A stretch of 64,000 nucleotides of DNA from Mucilaginibacter pineti (lineage in GTDB: Bacteria; Bacteroidota; Bacteroidia; Sphingobacteriales; Sphingobacteriaceae). The stretch spans positions 434,001 through 498,000 of the forward strand of contig NZ_FNAI01000003.1 in NCBI RefSeq assembly GCF_900101875.1. Reading direction: 5' to 3'. Position numbers and translations under genes: made by a program. A model generated the notes under the pieces. The model was not told the DNA's origin. It ran no database searches and saw only the letters and a list, made by a program, of their open reading frames with translations. This document shows, piece by piece, positions 8,422 through 17,768 of the stretch (positions are counted from its first letter, which is position 1; each line of letters begins with the position of its first letter).

Positions 8422-10359
8422 ATGAAAAAACATATATTTTGCCTTGCGACAATGTTGGCAATGCTGTCGAACATTAATGCCCAAACAACAATTTCTTTAA
8501 ATGTAAATGATAAAGGAAGAGTATTTGAAGGGGTCGGAGCTGTAAGTGCCGGAGCTTCCAGTCGTAATCTGGTTGATTATCCTGAAAAGCAACGGTCTGA
8601 GGTGCTTGATTTTTTATTTAAACCAAAATTTGGTGCAGGGTTTCAGCATCTTAAAGTTGAAATAGGTAGTGGCGAAAATTCTACTTGCGGCAGTGAACCT
8701 TCCCATGCTATTACGCGCGATGAACTACTTGACCCTAAGCCCCGGGGGTATGAGTTTTGGTTGATGGCCGAAGCGCGCAAACGCAACCCGAATGTAGTAT
8801 TGGATTGTCTTCCCTGGGGATATCCAAGCTGGGTTGGCAATCGTTTTTCGCAGGAATCTGCCGATTGGTTTGTTGCTTTTTTGGAAACTGCAAGGAAGCA
8901 CTATGGACTGGATATAAATTGGATTTCTGCTGCCCAAAATGAAAATGGAACCGATTTAAACTGGATAGCTAATAATTTACGGCCAACGTTAGATGCTCAT
9001 GGTTTTTCAAAAGTGAAGCTTCAGGCTCCTGATGATGACAGCGAGTTTTGGCAGGTATTTGATAAATTAGAAAAGGACCCTAAACTTAACAACCTCATTA
9101 ATGCTGTAGGTTATCATTATATAGACGGTCGTGAACCCTGGGAAATAGACCAGAAGACAGGTCACAACGCTACTGAAAAAGCCAAACAGTCAGGTAAACC
9201 GCTATGGGCAAGCGAGGAGTGGAGCCAGTCAGGGGAGGAATGGGGCGGTAAAGGCGCTCTTTATTTGGCCCGCGTAATGAACAAACTTTACACCCGTGAC
9301 CGCATAACAAAGTTTGAGATCTGGTGCCCTGTTGATGGTATTTATGACCAAATTATTTGGGCCAGTACCGGAGCACTCCAGGCTGATTCTCCATGGAGTG
9401 GTCATTATACCATATGGCCATCGGTATGGACCATTGCCCATACCACTCAATTTGCTGAACCCGGTTGGGTATATATGGACAACGCTTGCGGTCAGTTTGA
9501 CCCTGCTACCTGGCGCGGTAGTTATGTTTCTTTGCGAAATCCAAAAACAGGCGATTGGTCGGTGGTTATGGTTACCGGCGAAAAAAGAAAAGTAAAGCTA
9601 AATATTGGTAAAGAACTTAAAAACGGGCCTGTTTATTTATGGAAATCAACCGAAAAAGAGCAGTTTATCAAACAAAAGCCACTGCGGTTAAATAAGAATA
9701 CTATTGAAATAGCATTGGAACCAGATGCAATTTATACCTTAACCAGCACCACCGGACAAACAAAAGGTTCATTTGGTACTCCGCCAGAAAGTAAGCCGTT
9801 TCCATTTCCATATACAGAGAATTTTAGCAGCTATTCCCCTGGCCAAACACCACGATACTTCTCTGATCAGAAAGGTACTTTTGAAACCTACCAGTACCCT
9901 AATGGGGGAATGTGCCTGGCACAGATAGTTCCCGATCAAGGGATTTTATGGTATAACAACTGGTTATTGAAACCGCACTCATTATTTGGCGACGTTAATT
10001 GGCAAAATTATAGCATCGACGGTGATGTTTTACTTGAAGGTGGTGATGTTGAGATAGGCGGACGTTATGCCGATAGAGATAAACTGGGCTTTCGCTGGAT
10101 ACTTACCCGTGATGGCAGGTGGCAACTAAACTGGCAATACCTCACGATTGATTCGGGCCAAATTGAGGAATTTCAACCCGCGAATTGGCATCATCTGCGC
10201 CTGGAAATGAAAGGTGACCAGGTTACCGGATTGGTGGATGGCAAAAAAATGACAACCGTTACAAATAAATCTGGTTTAAGGGGTATGGCCTTCATTGCAA
10301 GTACCTACAACCATAATTTGTTTGATAATATTCATGTGGAGCCATTGCCGGCTGAGTAG
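8422..10359 (+). CDS. Secreted glycoside hydrolase family 59 (galactocerebrosidase-like)
   Basis: GH59 enzymes release beta-galactose from galactosylceramide and related beta-galactosides by a retaining mechanism. The 645-residue product has a signal peptide ending near residue 20 (SNINA before QTT). A TIM-barrel follows, with striking family motifs: EGVGAVSAGASSRNL (36-50), VDYPEKQRSEVLDFLFKP, RGYEFWLMAEA, and PWSGHYTIWPSVW with AHTTQFAEPGW. The proposed acid/base is E174 in AQNENG and the nucleophile E265 in WASEEW, aligned from memory with the mammalian enzyme. The last 200 residues form the beta-sandwich/lectin-like domain of the family. The gene is alone, 62 bases beyond an alternative frame of the dead glycosyltransferase, and is followed by an AraC gene. 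A role on plant or microbial galactans rather than sphingolipid is possible. Confidence 0.85.
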   Translation: MKKHIFCLATMLAMLSNINAQTTISLNVNDKGRVFEGVGAVSAGASSRNLVDYPEKQRSEVLDFLFKPKFGAGFQHLKVEIGSGENSTCGSEPSHAITRDELLDPKPRGYEFWLMAEARKRNPNVVLDCLPWGYPSWVGNRFSQESADWFVAFLETARKHYGLDINWISAAQNENGTDLNWIANNLRPTLDAHGFSKVKLQAPDDDSEFWQVFDKLEKDPKLNNLINAVGYHYIDGREPWEIDQKTGHNATEKAKQSGKPLWASEEWSQSGEEWGGKGALYLARVMNKLYTRDRITKFEIWCPVDGIYDQIIWASTGALQADSPWSGHYTIWPSVWTIAHTTQFAEPGWVYMDNACGQFDPATWRGSYVSLRNPKTGDWSVVMVTGEKRKVKLNIGKELKNGPVYLWKSTEKEQFIKQKPLRLNKNTIEIALEPDAIYTLTSTTGQTKGSFGTPPESKPFPFPYTENFSSYSPGQTPRYFSDQKGTFETYQYPNGGMCLAQIVPDQGILWYNNWLLKPHSLFGDVNWQNYSIDGDVLLEGGDVEIGGRYADRDKLGFRWILTRDGRWQLNWQYLTIDSGQIEEFQPANWHHLRLEMKGDQVTGLVDGKKMTTVTNKSGLRGMAFIASTYNHNLFDNIHVEPLPAE

Positions 10360-10629
10360 CGATATGTTACCGAATTATAATGTTGATTTTTTTATGAAAT
10401 AAACCTAAGCACAACCTGTTGGTGTTAGTACCTGGAAAGGTTTTGTCTTCCAAATGTTATTTTATTGTTTTATTGACAATTATTATGTATAATAAGCATT
10501 AATCTGCCGAATTATGCTTAATTATGATCGGATTTTAACAATTTGTTGCCATAATTTATCCATTAGTTGTTAGTATTTGCTTTTTAGTGAAAAATGATTG
10601 TAAATTGAACACTAATTAATCATGTAGCT

Positions 10630-11532
10630 ATGAAAGTATTACAATTTACTATTCCCGTACCTTATGACAAAAGTGTAATCGCGGAAAAAGTTTGTCAAGC
10701 CTATCATTATCCATATTTGCATCGCCATAAAGAAATTCAGCTTACATGGATTCAAAAAGGGGAGGGTGTGTTAATTGCCGGTAACAATATGCATGATTAC
10801 GCTGCCGGCGACATTTTTCTTATCGGAGCTAATATGCCCCATGTATTTAAAAGCAATCCCGAATATTTTGTCGCCGATTCTGGAAAAGAAGTAAAGGCCC
10901 TGACGATATTTTTCAATGCCGAAGGCAAGCTTACCCATATCTTCAACCTGCCCGAAATGAAGCAATACAGCACCTTTATACAGCAGCACCAGGAAGGGTT
11001 TAAAGTTCCGGCATACCTGGCAGACAATATATCCCAGGCCATGATAAATTTAGAGAAAAAAGGTGGTCTGGATCAGCTTGTTGCTTTTTTTGAACTGATG
11101 AAAGCCATGGCCACCGTTAATAACAAGCCAGAACCATTGTGTACTTATGGCAATTTACCTTCAATTACCGATAATGAAGGGATTAGGATTGGTGGCATTT
11201 ATAACTATATCATGCAGCATTACAGTAAAGAATTAACGCTGGATGATGTTGCCAAGGTTGCGTTTATGACACCAGAATCATTTTGCAGGTACTTTAAAAA
11301 ACATACCGGGCATACCTTTGTAACCTTTTTAAACGAGGTACGCATCAATGAAGCCTGCAAAAAACTTATTGCACACCGGTTTGAAAATATCAACACCGTA
11401 GCCTACAAGTGCGGGTTTAAAAGCATCACAAATTTTAACCGGGTTTTTAAAGTGGTAATAGGCATATCGCCAAAAGGCTACCTGGAAAACTACCACAACA
11501 ACGTGGTAACAATGGGCCGCGTTGCAAGCTAA
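10630..11532 (+). CDS. AraC family transcriptional regulator (cupin sensor)
   Basis: A 300-residue regulator with an N-terminal cupin-like ligand domain (residues 25-95; HLHRHKEIQLTWIQKGEG style, here YPYLHRHKEIQL, then GDIFLIGANMPHVF) and a C-terminal double helix-turn-helix of the AraC type (about 190-290). The latter includes MTPESFCRYFKKHTGHTFVTF and INTVAYKCGFKSITNFNRVFK, ending with the usual GISPKGYLE. It sits between the GH59 gene and the SusC/SusD operon that starts 740 bases downstream, so it is the best candidate activator of one or both. The effector is probably a sugar, not determinable here. Confidence 0.9.
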   Translation: MKVLQFTIPVPYDKSVIAEKVCQAYHYPYLHRHKEIQLTWIQKGEGVLIAGNNMHDYAAGDIFLIGANMPHVFKSNPEYFVADSGKEVKALTIFFNAEGKLTHIFNLPEMKQYSTFIQQHQEGFKVPAYLADNISQAMINLEKKGGLDQLVAFFELMKAMATVNNKPEPLCTYGNLPSITDNEGIRIGGIYNYIMQHYSKELTLDDVAKVAFMTPESFCRYFKKHTGHTFVTFLNEVRINEACKKLIAHRFENINTVAYKCGFKSITNFNRVFKVVIGISPKGYLENYHNNVVTMGRVAS

Positions 11533-11606
11533 ATGCATAACCCATATTGAATAATAATTTATTTGATTTAAGTTAATAGTTGGTTAATTAATATTCAGTA
11601 AAAGAT

Positions 11607-11640
11607 GGCCGCTTTCAATTGTTGAGCGGCCTCTTTTTTT
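11607..11640 (+). terminator. Rho-independent terminator of the AraC gene
   Basis: GGCCGCT (11607-11613) pairs perfectly with AGCGGCC (11625-11631) over an 11-base loop and is followed by TC and a run of seven T. It lies 75 bases after the AraC stop. Confidence 0.8.
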
Positions 11641-12273
11641 GAAACGATACGGGTTATCTCCGTGTTAATTCAGTGTGATTTTCTCCACGCTTCTGCTTCC
11701 CTCAGGAGCCGCGTTCTCTTTAATTTCCTTCCCAAATCTGAGCGTTTTGTAACTGTTATTATGCTAAATGGAGGTGTTTTGCCAATTTTTGGTTAAAAAT
11801 ACGCCATAATTAGCGTAAATTGAATTGTTATTCCCATTCCTTCTTTCCTGTATCGTCAGTCTTCCCGTTTTTTTAGAAATCCACGTGTTTTTTGTTTTGT
11901 ATTGCCGCCAATTGAATATTTAAGGGGCAAAAAAGTGTATTATTTCTCCGCTTTGCAAAATGTAATTATCAACGGGTAATTTCCTAATAAATGCCGCTTA
12001 CATATCTGATTACATTTGGTTAACAGCAAATTATTACTGGCTTACAACGGGCCGATTAAAAACATATAAAGCATTACATCTTATTGATTACCTGTGCCTA
12101 ATGAATAACCAGGTGGCCGCTTTTACATGCCCAAACTGAACTATAAACAATTTAAATAATCTACTTATATGAACTGAGTTTTACAATAAAATACACCACC
12201 AAAAGATAGTTAAGTACTAACTATCTGCTATTAAATTATTCACTAAAAAACAATCAAATTAAACTACAACAAA
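11641..12273. other. Long AT-rich upstream region of the SusC/SusD operon, no gene seen
   Basis: No convincing coding frame occurs in these 630 bases. Several T- and A-rich tracts and one clear palindrome (12204-12226) are present. The stretch probably holds the operon promoter and the AraC binding sites, but I could not find a full promoter consensus with confidence. Confidence 0.5.
12204..12226. promoter_or_regulatory. 9-bp perfect inverted repeat upstream of susC
   Basis: AGATAGTTA (12204-12212) and TAACTATCT (12218-12226) are exact reverse complements separated by AGTAC. The element ends 47 bases before the susC ATG. It could be an operator or a hairpin in the 5' leader; AraC proteins more often use direct repeats, so its partner is unclear. 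Confidence 0.4.
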
Positions 12274-15200
12274 ATGGGAAAACGTATACTCTTCCTCACG
12301 TTATGCTACTTGTTCAGCGCCTTGATAGGTGTGGCACAAGCGCAAACCAATGGCACAGCTACCGGGCAGGTTAAGGATAGCGAAGGCAAAATCCTCCCGG
12401 GAGTAACTGTTGCCGAAAAAGGCATGCCGGGAAACGGAGCCGTTACAGATGCTAATGGAGATTTTAAGCTCAAATTAAAAGGTACTTCAAATGCCATTAC
12501 CATCAGCCTGATAGGCTTTAGACGCCAGGAACTCAAGGTAACTGATAAACCGCTGACTGTTGTCTTACAAATTGAAGAAAATTCACTGTCAGACGTGGTT
12601 GTGGTAGGTTACCAGAAACAAAACAGGCGTGAGGTAACCGCAGCTATATCCTCATTAAACGGAAAGGATATTGCAAATATACCCGAGGCCAGTTTCGACC
12701 AGATGCTGCAGGGGCGTTTGGCGGGCGTAAGTGTGTTGTCAAGTTCAGGAGAGCTTGGCGCAAAAACCAGTATAGTTATCCGCGGTTCGGCCAATATTGA
12801 TTTTGGTAACGCAAACGGAGGCAACACCGGGCCTTTATATGTAATAGATGGCGTTATTTTCGATGTTAATGCCATTGGGTCGGCCTATGGCAACAACAAT
12901 CCGCTGTCGTTAATCAACCCAAATGATATTGAGTCTATCGATGTTTTGAAAGATGCATCGGCAGCAGCTATATATGGCGCCAGGGCTGGTAATGGTGTAA
13001 TCATAGTTAAAACTAAATCGGCCAAGGCAGGTAAACCGCAGGTATCAATTTCTGCATATGCGGGTATGGTAACTGCTCCCAATTTTATCAAGGTAAGTAC
13101 CGGTGCCGCCGAGCGCTCACTTAAACTGGGCTTATTGCAGCAGCTAACCTATGGCGACAGGCAATTGGGTTTAATACCTTTGGCCATTACCGATAGTTTA
13201 AATTCGGCGTTTAATAACGATGTGGATTGGCAGGGCTTGCTTGTTAGGCAACAATCTTATGTAAACAGCCAGGACGTTGCCTTATCGGCCATTACCGGTA
13301 CAACATCTTACCGTATATCTGTTAATCATTATAATGAGCAGGGCGTTTTGCATGGTTATGGTCTGGAGAAGTTTTCTCCGCATTTGAACCTTACCATAAA
13401 GCCGCTTAAAGGAATGGAGATCACGGCCGACCTCCTGATGTCATCCCAACGGCAGAGCCACGGCGTAGGTGGGGCAGGGGCTTACCTGTTTAATGCCTAT
13501 AACTTCCCAAGTTCATTTGCGCCATTAACGCCAACCCAATACGACGTATACACTGGTAAAAAAAGTTATTATGATGATGACAGGGCATTTTCAATTGTAG
13601 GCTCGCTGAATTTAAAACAGCAGATAACGACCGATCTGGTATTTAACAGTACCTATGGGTCAACAAATTATACCAACAAATACGGCTATTTTTCGCCGCT
13701 GGAATTAAATGGCGTACAAAATACGGCGTATGATATTTATACAAGCAACCCCAGCTGGTCGTTCGAAAACTTTTTACAGTACAGCAAGCAAGTAGGGAAG
13801 CACAGGTTTATACTGGCTGCAGGCGCTGCGCTTTACAGCTATGAAAATTATTACAATTATGCATCGGCGGCAGGCATCACCGTTTCTGGCATCAGTACAG
13901 TACAAACTGTACCGGCCGGAACTAATCTGAATGCCTCTACCTATTACGGCCGTAAAACAACCGAATCTTATTACGCCCGGTTTAATTACGATTATGCGGG
14001 CAAATACCTGTTAACGGCAAGTATTCGCCGGGATGCCAGTTCAATTTATAGTTCGGAATATCGCTGGGCAACGTTCCCCGCTGTAGCAGCAGGCTGGATA
14101 GCTTCTGACGAATCGTTTTTTGAACCGGTTAAAAAGGTTGTTAACTTTTTCAAGATCCGCGCCAGTTACGGTATAACCGGTAAAGATCCGGGTCAATGGT
14201 ATTCTAAATACCAGTCCCTTTCAAATGATGCCAGTTATTTTGGCGGCACCAACGGAACCATTAATAATTACGGGGTATTATCGGGCAATGCAAGCACTTA
14301 TAATGGTACCAGCGTGGTATCGCCATTTTCTTATTATAACAACTTCTATAATTTTGGTACAAAAGCCAGTTCTACCGTACGATGGGAAAAAGATCCGCAA
14401 TTGGATTTTGGTGCCGATGTGGAACTCTTTAACAGCCGTGTGAACTTAACGGTTGATTGGTATCGTAAAGATTCGAAAGACGTTTTCTTTTATAATGTGC
14501 CCGCACAGGCAACCAGCGGTTACCAGTACCTCTCCGGTAATTATGTAGATCTGCGCAACCAGGGTCTGGAGTTTTCTACAAATATTAACGTGTTAGGAGC
14601 AAGGTCTGCCTTTCAATGGAATTTTAACTTCAATATATCATTCAACAAAAACCTGGTTACCAAGTTGCCAAATAATAACCGCGACTTCTTGTTTGATGCG
14701 CCTTATTTCTACAAAACCCTAACCCTTGGCAAGCCTATATTTAGTTACAGGGTGTTCCATAGCAACGGCGTGTATGCTACCGATGCCGAAGTTCCTTATG
14801 ACCCCATCACCGGTAATAAAATGACGGCCAACGGCGTACCGCTTACCGCCGGCGATCCAAGATATGTGGATGTAAATGGCGATTACAATATCAACAACGA
14901 TGATAAGTATGATGCCGGCAATCCAAACCCTAAGTATACAGGTGGTTTTGGCAGTAATTTCCGTTACAAACGGGTTACTTTAAGTTTCTTCTCATCCTAT
15001 GTTTTCGGCCGGAAAATATTGAACGGCGCACTTTCTGATGCGTTGAACGGTAGTAAATATATAGGCAGCTATGGCATTAACGCCGGTGTGGCAACCTATG
15101 TAAATTCACTAAATCAGTTTTGGCAAAGCCCTGGTCAGCAAACCAAGTACGCCAAGTTAATTTACAGCAACGCCGAGGCCAATGTTAAAGATCCCTGGAA

Positions 15201-15462
15201 TATCGGGAACGATTATTTTGTTGAGGATGGCAGTTTTGTTAAGCTGAAAAATGTAACACTAGGTTATGATCTGCCGGAAAAATGGTATAAAAGCATTGGC
15301 TTAACAAGGTTTAATGTGTATGTGATGGGCGATAACCTGGCCATGTGGAAAAAAGCAAAAGATATTGCAGATCCGGAATTGGTTGACCCTACTACAGGTT
15401 CATCAAATACAGTTTATCCAACAGCTGCAAAGTTCACACTTGGTGTTAATATAGGCTTGTAA
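12274..15462 (+). CDS. SusC/RagA family TonB-dependent outer-membrane transporter
   Basis: A 1062-residue outer-membrane channel importing oligomers together with the SusD partner. A signal peptide ends near residue 23 (AQAQ). It is followed by the carboxypeptidase-regulatory-like domain (GTATGQVKDSEGKILPGVTV, to about residue 95), the TonB-box/plug junction SDVVVVGYQKQNRREV, and the plug with LQGRLAGVSV, GPLYVIDGVIFD and VLKDASAAAIYGARAGNGV. A 22-strand barrel comes last. There is no STN domain, so it is not linked to sigma/anti-sigma signalling; the nearby AraC gene is the likely control. SusD follows after 56 bases. Confidence 0.95.
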   Translation: MGKRILFLTLCYLFSALIGVAQAQTNGTATGQVKDSEGKILPGVTVAEKGMPGNGAVTDANGDFKLKLKGTSNAITISLIGFRRQELKVTDKPLTVVLQIEENSLSDVVVVGYQKQNRREVTAAISSLNGKDIANIPEASFDQMLQGRLAGVSVLSSSGELGAKTSIVIRGSANIDFGNANGGNTGPLYVIDGVIFDVNAIGSAYGNNNPLSLINPNDIESIDVLKDASAAAIYGARAGNGVIIVKTKSAKAGKPQVSISAYAGMVTAPNFIKVSTGAAERSLKLGLLQQLTYGDRQLGLIPLAITDSLNSAFNNDVDWQGLLVRQQSYVNSQDVALSAITGTTSYRISVNHYNEQGVLHGYGLEKFSPHLNLTIKPLKGMEITADLLMSSQRQSHGVGGAGAYLFNAYNFPSSFAPLTPTQYDVYTGKKSYYDDDRAFSIVGSLNLKQQITTDLVFNSTYGSTNYTNKYGYFSPLELNGVQNTAYDIYTSNPSWSFENFLQYSKQVGKHRFILAAGAALYSYENYYNYASAAGITVSGISTVQTVPAGTNLNASTYYGRKTTESYYARFNYDYAGKYLLTASIRRDASSIYSSEYRWATFPAVAAGWIASDESFFEPVKKVVNFFKIRASYGITGKDPGQWYSKYQSLSNDASYFGGTNGTINNYGVLSGNASTYNGTSVVSPFSYYNNFYNFGTKASSTVRWEKDPQLDFGADVELFNSRVNLTVDWYRKDSKDVFFYNVPAQATSGYQYLSGNYVDLRNQGLEFSTNINVLGARSAFQWNFNFNISFNKNLVTKLPNNNRDFLFDAPYFYKTLTLGKPIFSYRVFHSNGVYATDAEVPYDPITGNKMTANGVPLTAGDPRYVDVNGDYNINNDDKYDAGNPNPKYTGGFGSNFRYKRVTLSFFSSYVFGRKILNGALSDALNGSKYIGSYGINAGVATYVNSLNQFWQSPGQQTKYAKLIYSNAEANVKDPWNIGNDYFVEDGSFVKLKNVTLGYDLPEKWYKSIGLTRFNVYVMGDNLAMWKKAKDIADPELVDPTTGSSNTVYPTAAKFTLGVNIGL

Positions 15463-15518
15463 TATAACCACACAATAATTCCATTTTCAGGTAACACATT
15501 TTAATAAACGAACTCGAG

Positions 15519-17018
15519 ATGAAATCAAAATATATATTAATAGGTACAACGGCCATGGTGCTGTTGGTTACATCCTGCAAAAAATTTCTGGATCAAACAC
15601 CTATCAGTACCCCCACAGATGCTACCACCTGGCAGTCTGATGGTGATGCAAACACCGGCGTAGCGGCTTGCTATTCCCTTATCAGGGGAGCATTTAACGC
15701 TTCGATAGGATATTATGCCTACGGCGATCTTGCATCGGGCGAATTTAGCTCATCTGATCAGCCAGATTTTCAAAAGGTGATTGACTTTAACCTTGGCGCT
15801 GGCGTGGCCTCTACCGCTACAGACAATCCCTTACTTAAATTAAGGTTATGGACACCTTTTTATACCGCCGTTGCGCAAAGCAACCGGGCGCTGTTTTTTA
15901 TATCGGCAATGCCAACCTCCGTTTTTACAGGTACATCAGATGAAGAACGGATAGCCCGTAAAAACAAGTACCTGGGCGAAGCTTACTTTACCAGGGCCTT
16001 TTGTTATTTTACAATGGCAAAGGTTTGGGGTGATGTTCCTTTGGTGCTGGAAAATAACGATGCAACGGCATCTCAGCAATATGCCAGAACAGCAAAAGCC
16101 GATGTATTGAAACAGGCCATTGTAGATGTTAACCTGGCTATAAAATACCTTAACTGGAAGGACAACGGCTCATCTGACAGGATTGTACGTGCAGACAAGG
16201 GCGCGGCCTACGCGTTGCTTGCCCATATTGATGCATGGTTGGGGGATTATGCAGGTTGTAACACCGCCTGCGACGCGGTGATCAACTCAGGGTCATACAG
16301 CCTGATGCCCGCAGCATCATTTATGGATATTTACAAAGGACAATCGCAGGAAAGCATTTTTGAGATCTCGCAAAATACACTTGCCGAAAGCTACAATGCA
16401 TTTGTTTATTACACCCTCGCTTCACAAACGCTCACTTCGCCTTATTTAAACAGTACTGTTCCGGTTTGGCATGTTAATAATAGTTTAGTGACAAGTTTAT
16501 ATACTGATACCGCAGATGTACGCTTTAAAAAGGGATTTATTTCGGTATCAAGCGGTGCCACATCTTTTTATGAGTGTATCAAGTATACCAACATTCAAAC
16601 CGTTAATAACAACCCTACGCTAAAGGTTGCATTGAACAACATTGTAATATTCAGGTTGGCCGACATCGAATTATTAAAGGCGGAAGCGCTTAGCGCAGGA
16701 CCAACTGCTGATTATAATACGGCACTTTCCCTCATCAATACTGTTCGCAGGCAAAGGAATGCCACCCCAATAACAGGGCTTACCGGCGCGGCAGTTATCC
16801 AGGCCGTAGCAGATGAACGCGGACGGGAACTGTTTTTAGAAGGCCACAGAACCTTTGATTTAATAAGACTGGAAAGAGTAACAAAAGAGCAGCAGTTTGA
16901 TAACGTATCGCCGGGAGAATTTGCAGCAGGTAAAACCTACTGGCCTATTGATCCTAACCTGTTCCTTAACAATTCAAAGCTTATCCAAACGGCGTTTTGG
17001 ATTGGAAAAGTAAATTGA
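15519..17018 (+). CDS. SusD/RagB family nutrient-binding lipoprotein
   Basis: A 499-residue surface lipoprotein that forms the lid of the SusC channel. The lipobox cysteine is C20 (LLVTSC), followed by KKFLDQTP, the usual SusD N-terminus. The TPR-like helices include YLGEAYFTRAFCYFTMAKVWGDVPL, and the C-terminal block contains RLADIELLKAEAL, NTVRRQRNA and DERGRELFLEGHRTFDLIRL, all standard for the family. It lies 56 bases after SusC and 22 bases before the fasciclin-like gene, so it is one operon. The ligand is unknown. Confidence 0.95.
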   Translation: MKSKYILIGTTAMVLLVTSCKKFLDQTPISTPTDATTWQSDGDANTGVAACYSLIRGAFNASIGYYAYGDLASGEFSSSDQPDFQKVIDFNLGAGVASTATDNPLLKLRLWTPFYTAVAQSNRALFFISAMPTSVFTGTSDEERIARKNKYLGEAYFTRAFCYFTMAKVWGDVPLVLENNDATASQQYARTAKADVLKQAIVDVNLAIKYLNWKDNGSSDRIVRADKGAAYALLAHIDAWLGDYAGCNTACDAVINSGSYSLMPAASFMDIYKGQSQESIFEISQNTLAESYNAFVYYTLASQTLTSPYLNSTVPVWHVNNSLVTSLYTDTADVRFKKGFISVSSGATSFYECIKYTNIQTVNNNPTLKVALNNIVIFRLADIELLKAEALSAGPTADYNTALSLINTVRRQRNATPITGLTGAAVIQAVADERGRELFLEGHRTFDLIRLERVTKEQQFDNVSPGEFAAGKTYWPIDPNLFLNNSKLIQTAFWIGKVN

Positions 17019-17040
17019 TCCACACATTAAAAGACATAAG

Positions 17041-17736
17041 ATGAAAAAGATAAATCATTATTTCGGTGTCGTGCTTGTAGCCCTTTTGCTCGTGCTTTGT
17101 ATGGGCGCGTGCAAAAAGAACGACTACCTGACCGATGGCGGCCTGGCAAAAGCGGTATCACCGTTTTCTACCTACGATTACCTCAAGAATAACAAATACC
17201 ACCAGTTTGATACCTTGCTTACGTTGATTGATTTTTATAAATTAAAAGATGATATCAACAACGCTAAAACATTTTTTGCACCGCCAGATATGGCCATTAA
17301 CGCCTTAATGAAAACAATAACCATTAAGCGCGTTGTTGATGGTGCTACGTTATCAAGCCCGATAACCACGCTTCAGCAATTAACGGATTCTGTAAGTGCG
17401 AATTTGTTTAAACAGTACATATTTAATAAAACAATTACGCTTGACGGTGCAACCACAACCGCGGTTTCCTATACCAACGAGGCCGGTTCCTTAGCGCCCT
17501 GCGCCATTAAAAAGGTGATAGGCACGAGTTCGGTATACCTTTCCAGCAGCAATTTAACTTACAGTTATTATACGCTGGAGTATGTAAAGGTGAACGGGCT
17601 TATTGACGGCAGTTCGGGCCCTGTTTCCGGCGATCTGGTTGATGCGCTTTTGCCTTGTCAAACCACAGGCATACAAACCAGTACGGGTACAACGCTTCAT
17701 GTGCTGGCTAATTTTGCGGTACTAAAGAAGTTATAG
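17041..17736 (+). CDS. Fasciclin (FAS1)-domain lipoprotein
   Basis: A 231-residue lipoprotein with lipobox cysteine C24 (LCMGAC). Residues 45-230 look like one FAS1 domain: YLKNNKYHQFDTLLTLIDFY, then NAKTFFAPPDMAINAL (the H1-like region), and a C-terminal LHVLANFAVL (the H2-like end). FAS1 modules mediate adhesion or carbohydrate/protein contact at cell surfaces. Here the gene takes the SusE position directly after SusD, so a role as an accessory surface-binding protein of the uptake complex is inferred. It is followed by another lipoprotein after 32 bases. Confidence 0.75.
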   Translation: MKKINHYFGVVLVALLLVLCMGACKKNDYLTDGGLAKAVSPFSTYDYLKNNKYHQFDTLLTLIDFYKLKDDINNAKTFFAPPDMAINALMKTITIKRVVDGATLSSPITTLQQLTDSVSANLFKQYIFNKTITLDGATTTAVSYTNEAGSLAPCAIKKVIGTSSVYLSSSNLTYSYYTLEYVKVNGLIDGSSGPVSGDLVDALLPCQTTGIQTSTGTTLHVLANFAVLKKL

Positions 17737-17768
17737 TTAATTATTTAACTTATTTAAATTAAATCAAC

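Noticed and set aside
8234..8461. 75-codon minus-strand frame as an independent gene
   Set aside because: Its N-terminal part overlaps the start of the GH59 gene and its C-terminal part is the 5' fragment of the decayed glycosyltransferase before the TAA.
8422..10359. GH30 glucosylceramidase assignment
   Set aside because: Motifs around both catalytic glutamates and the C-terminal domain agree much better with GH59 than with GH30, although both are clan A barrels.
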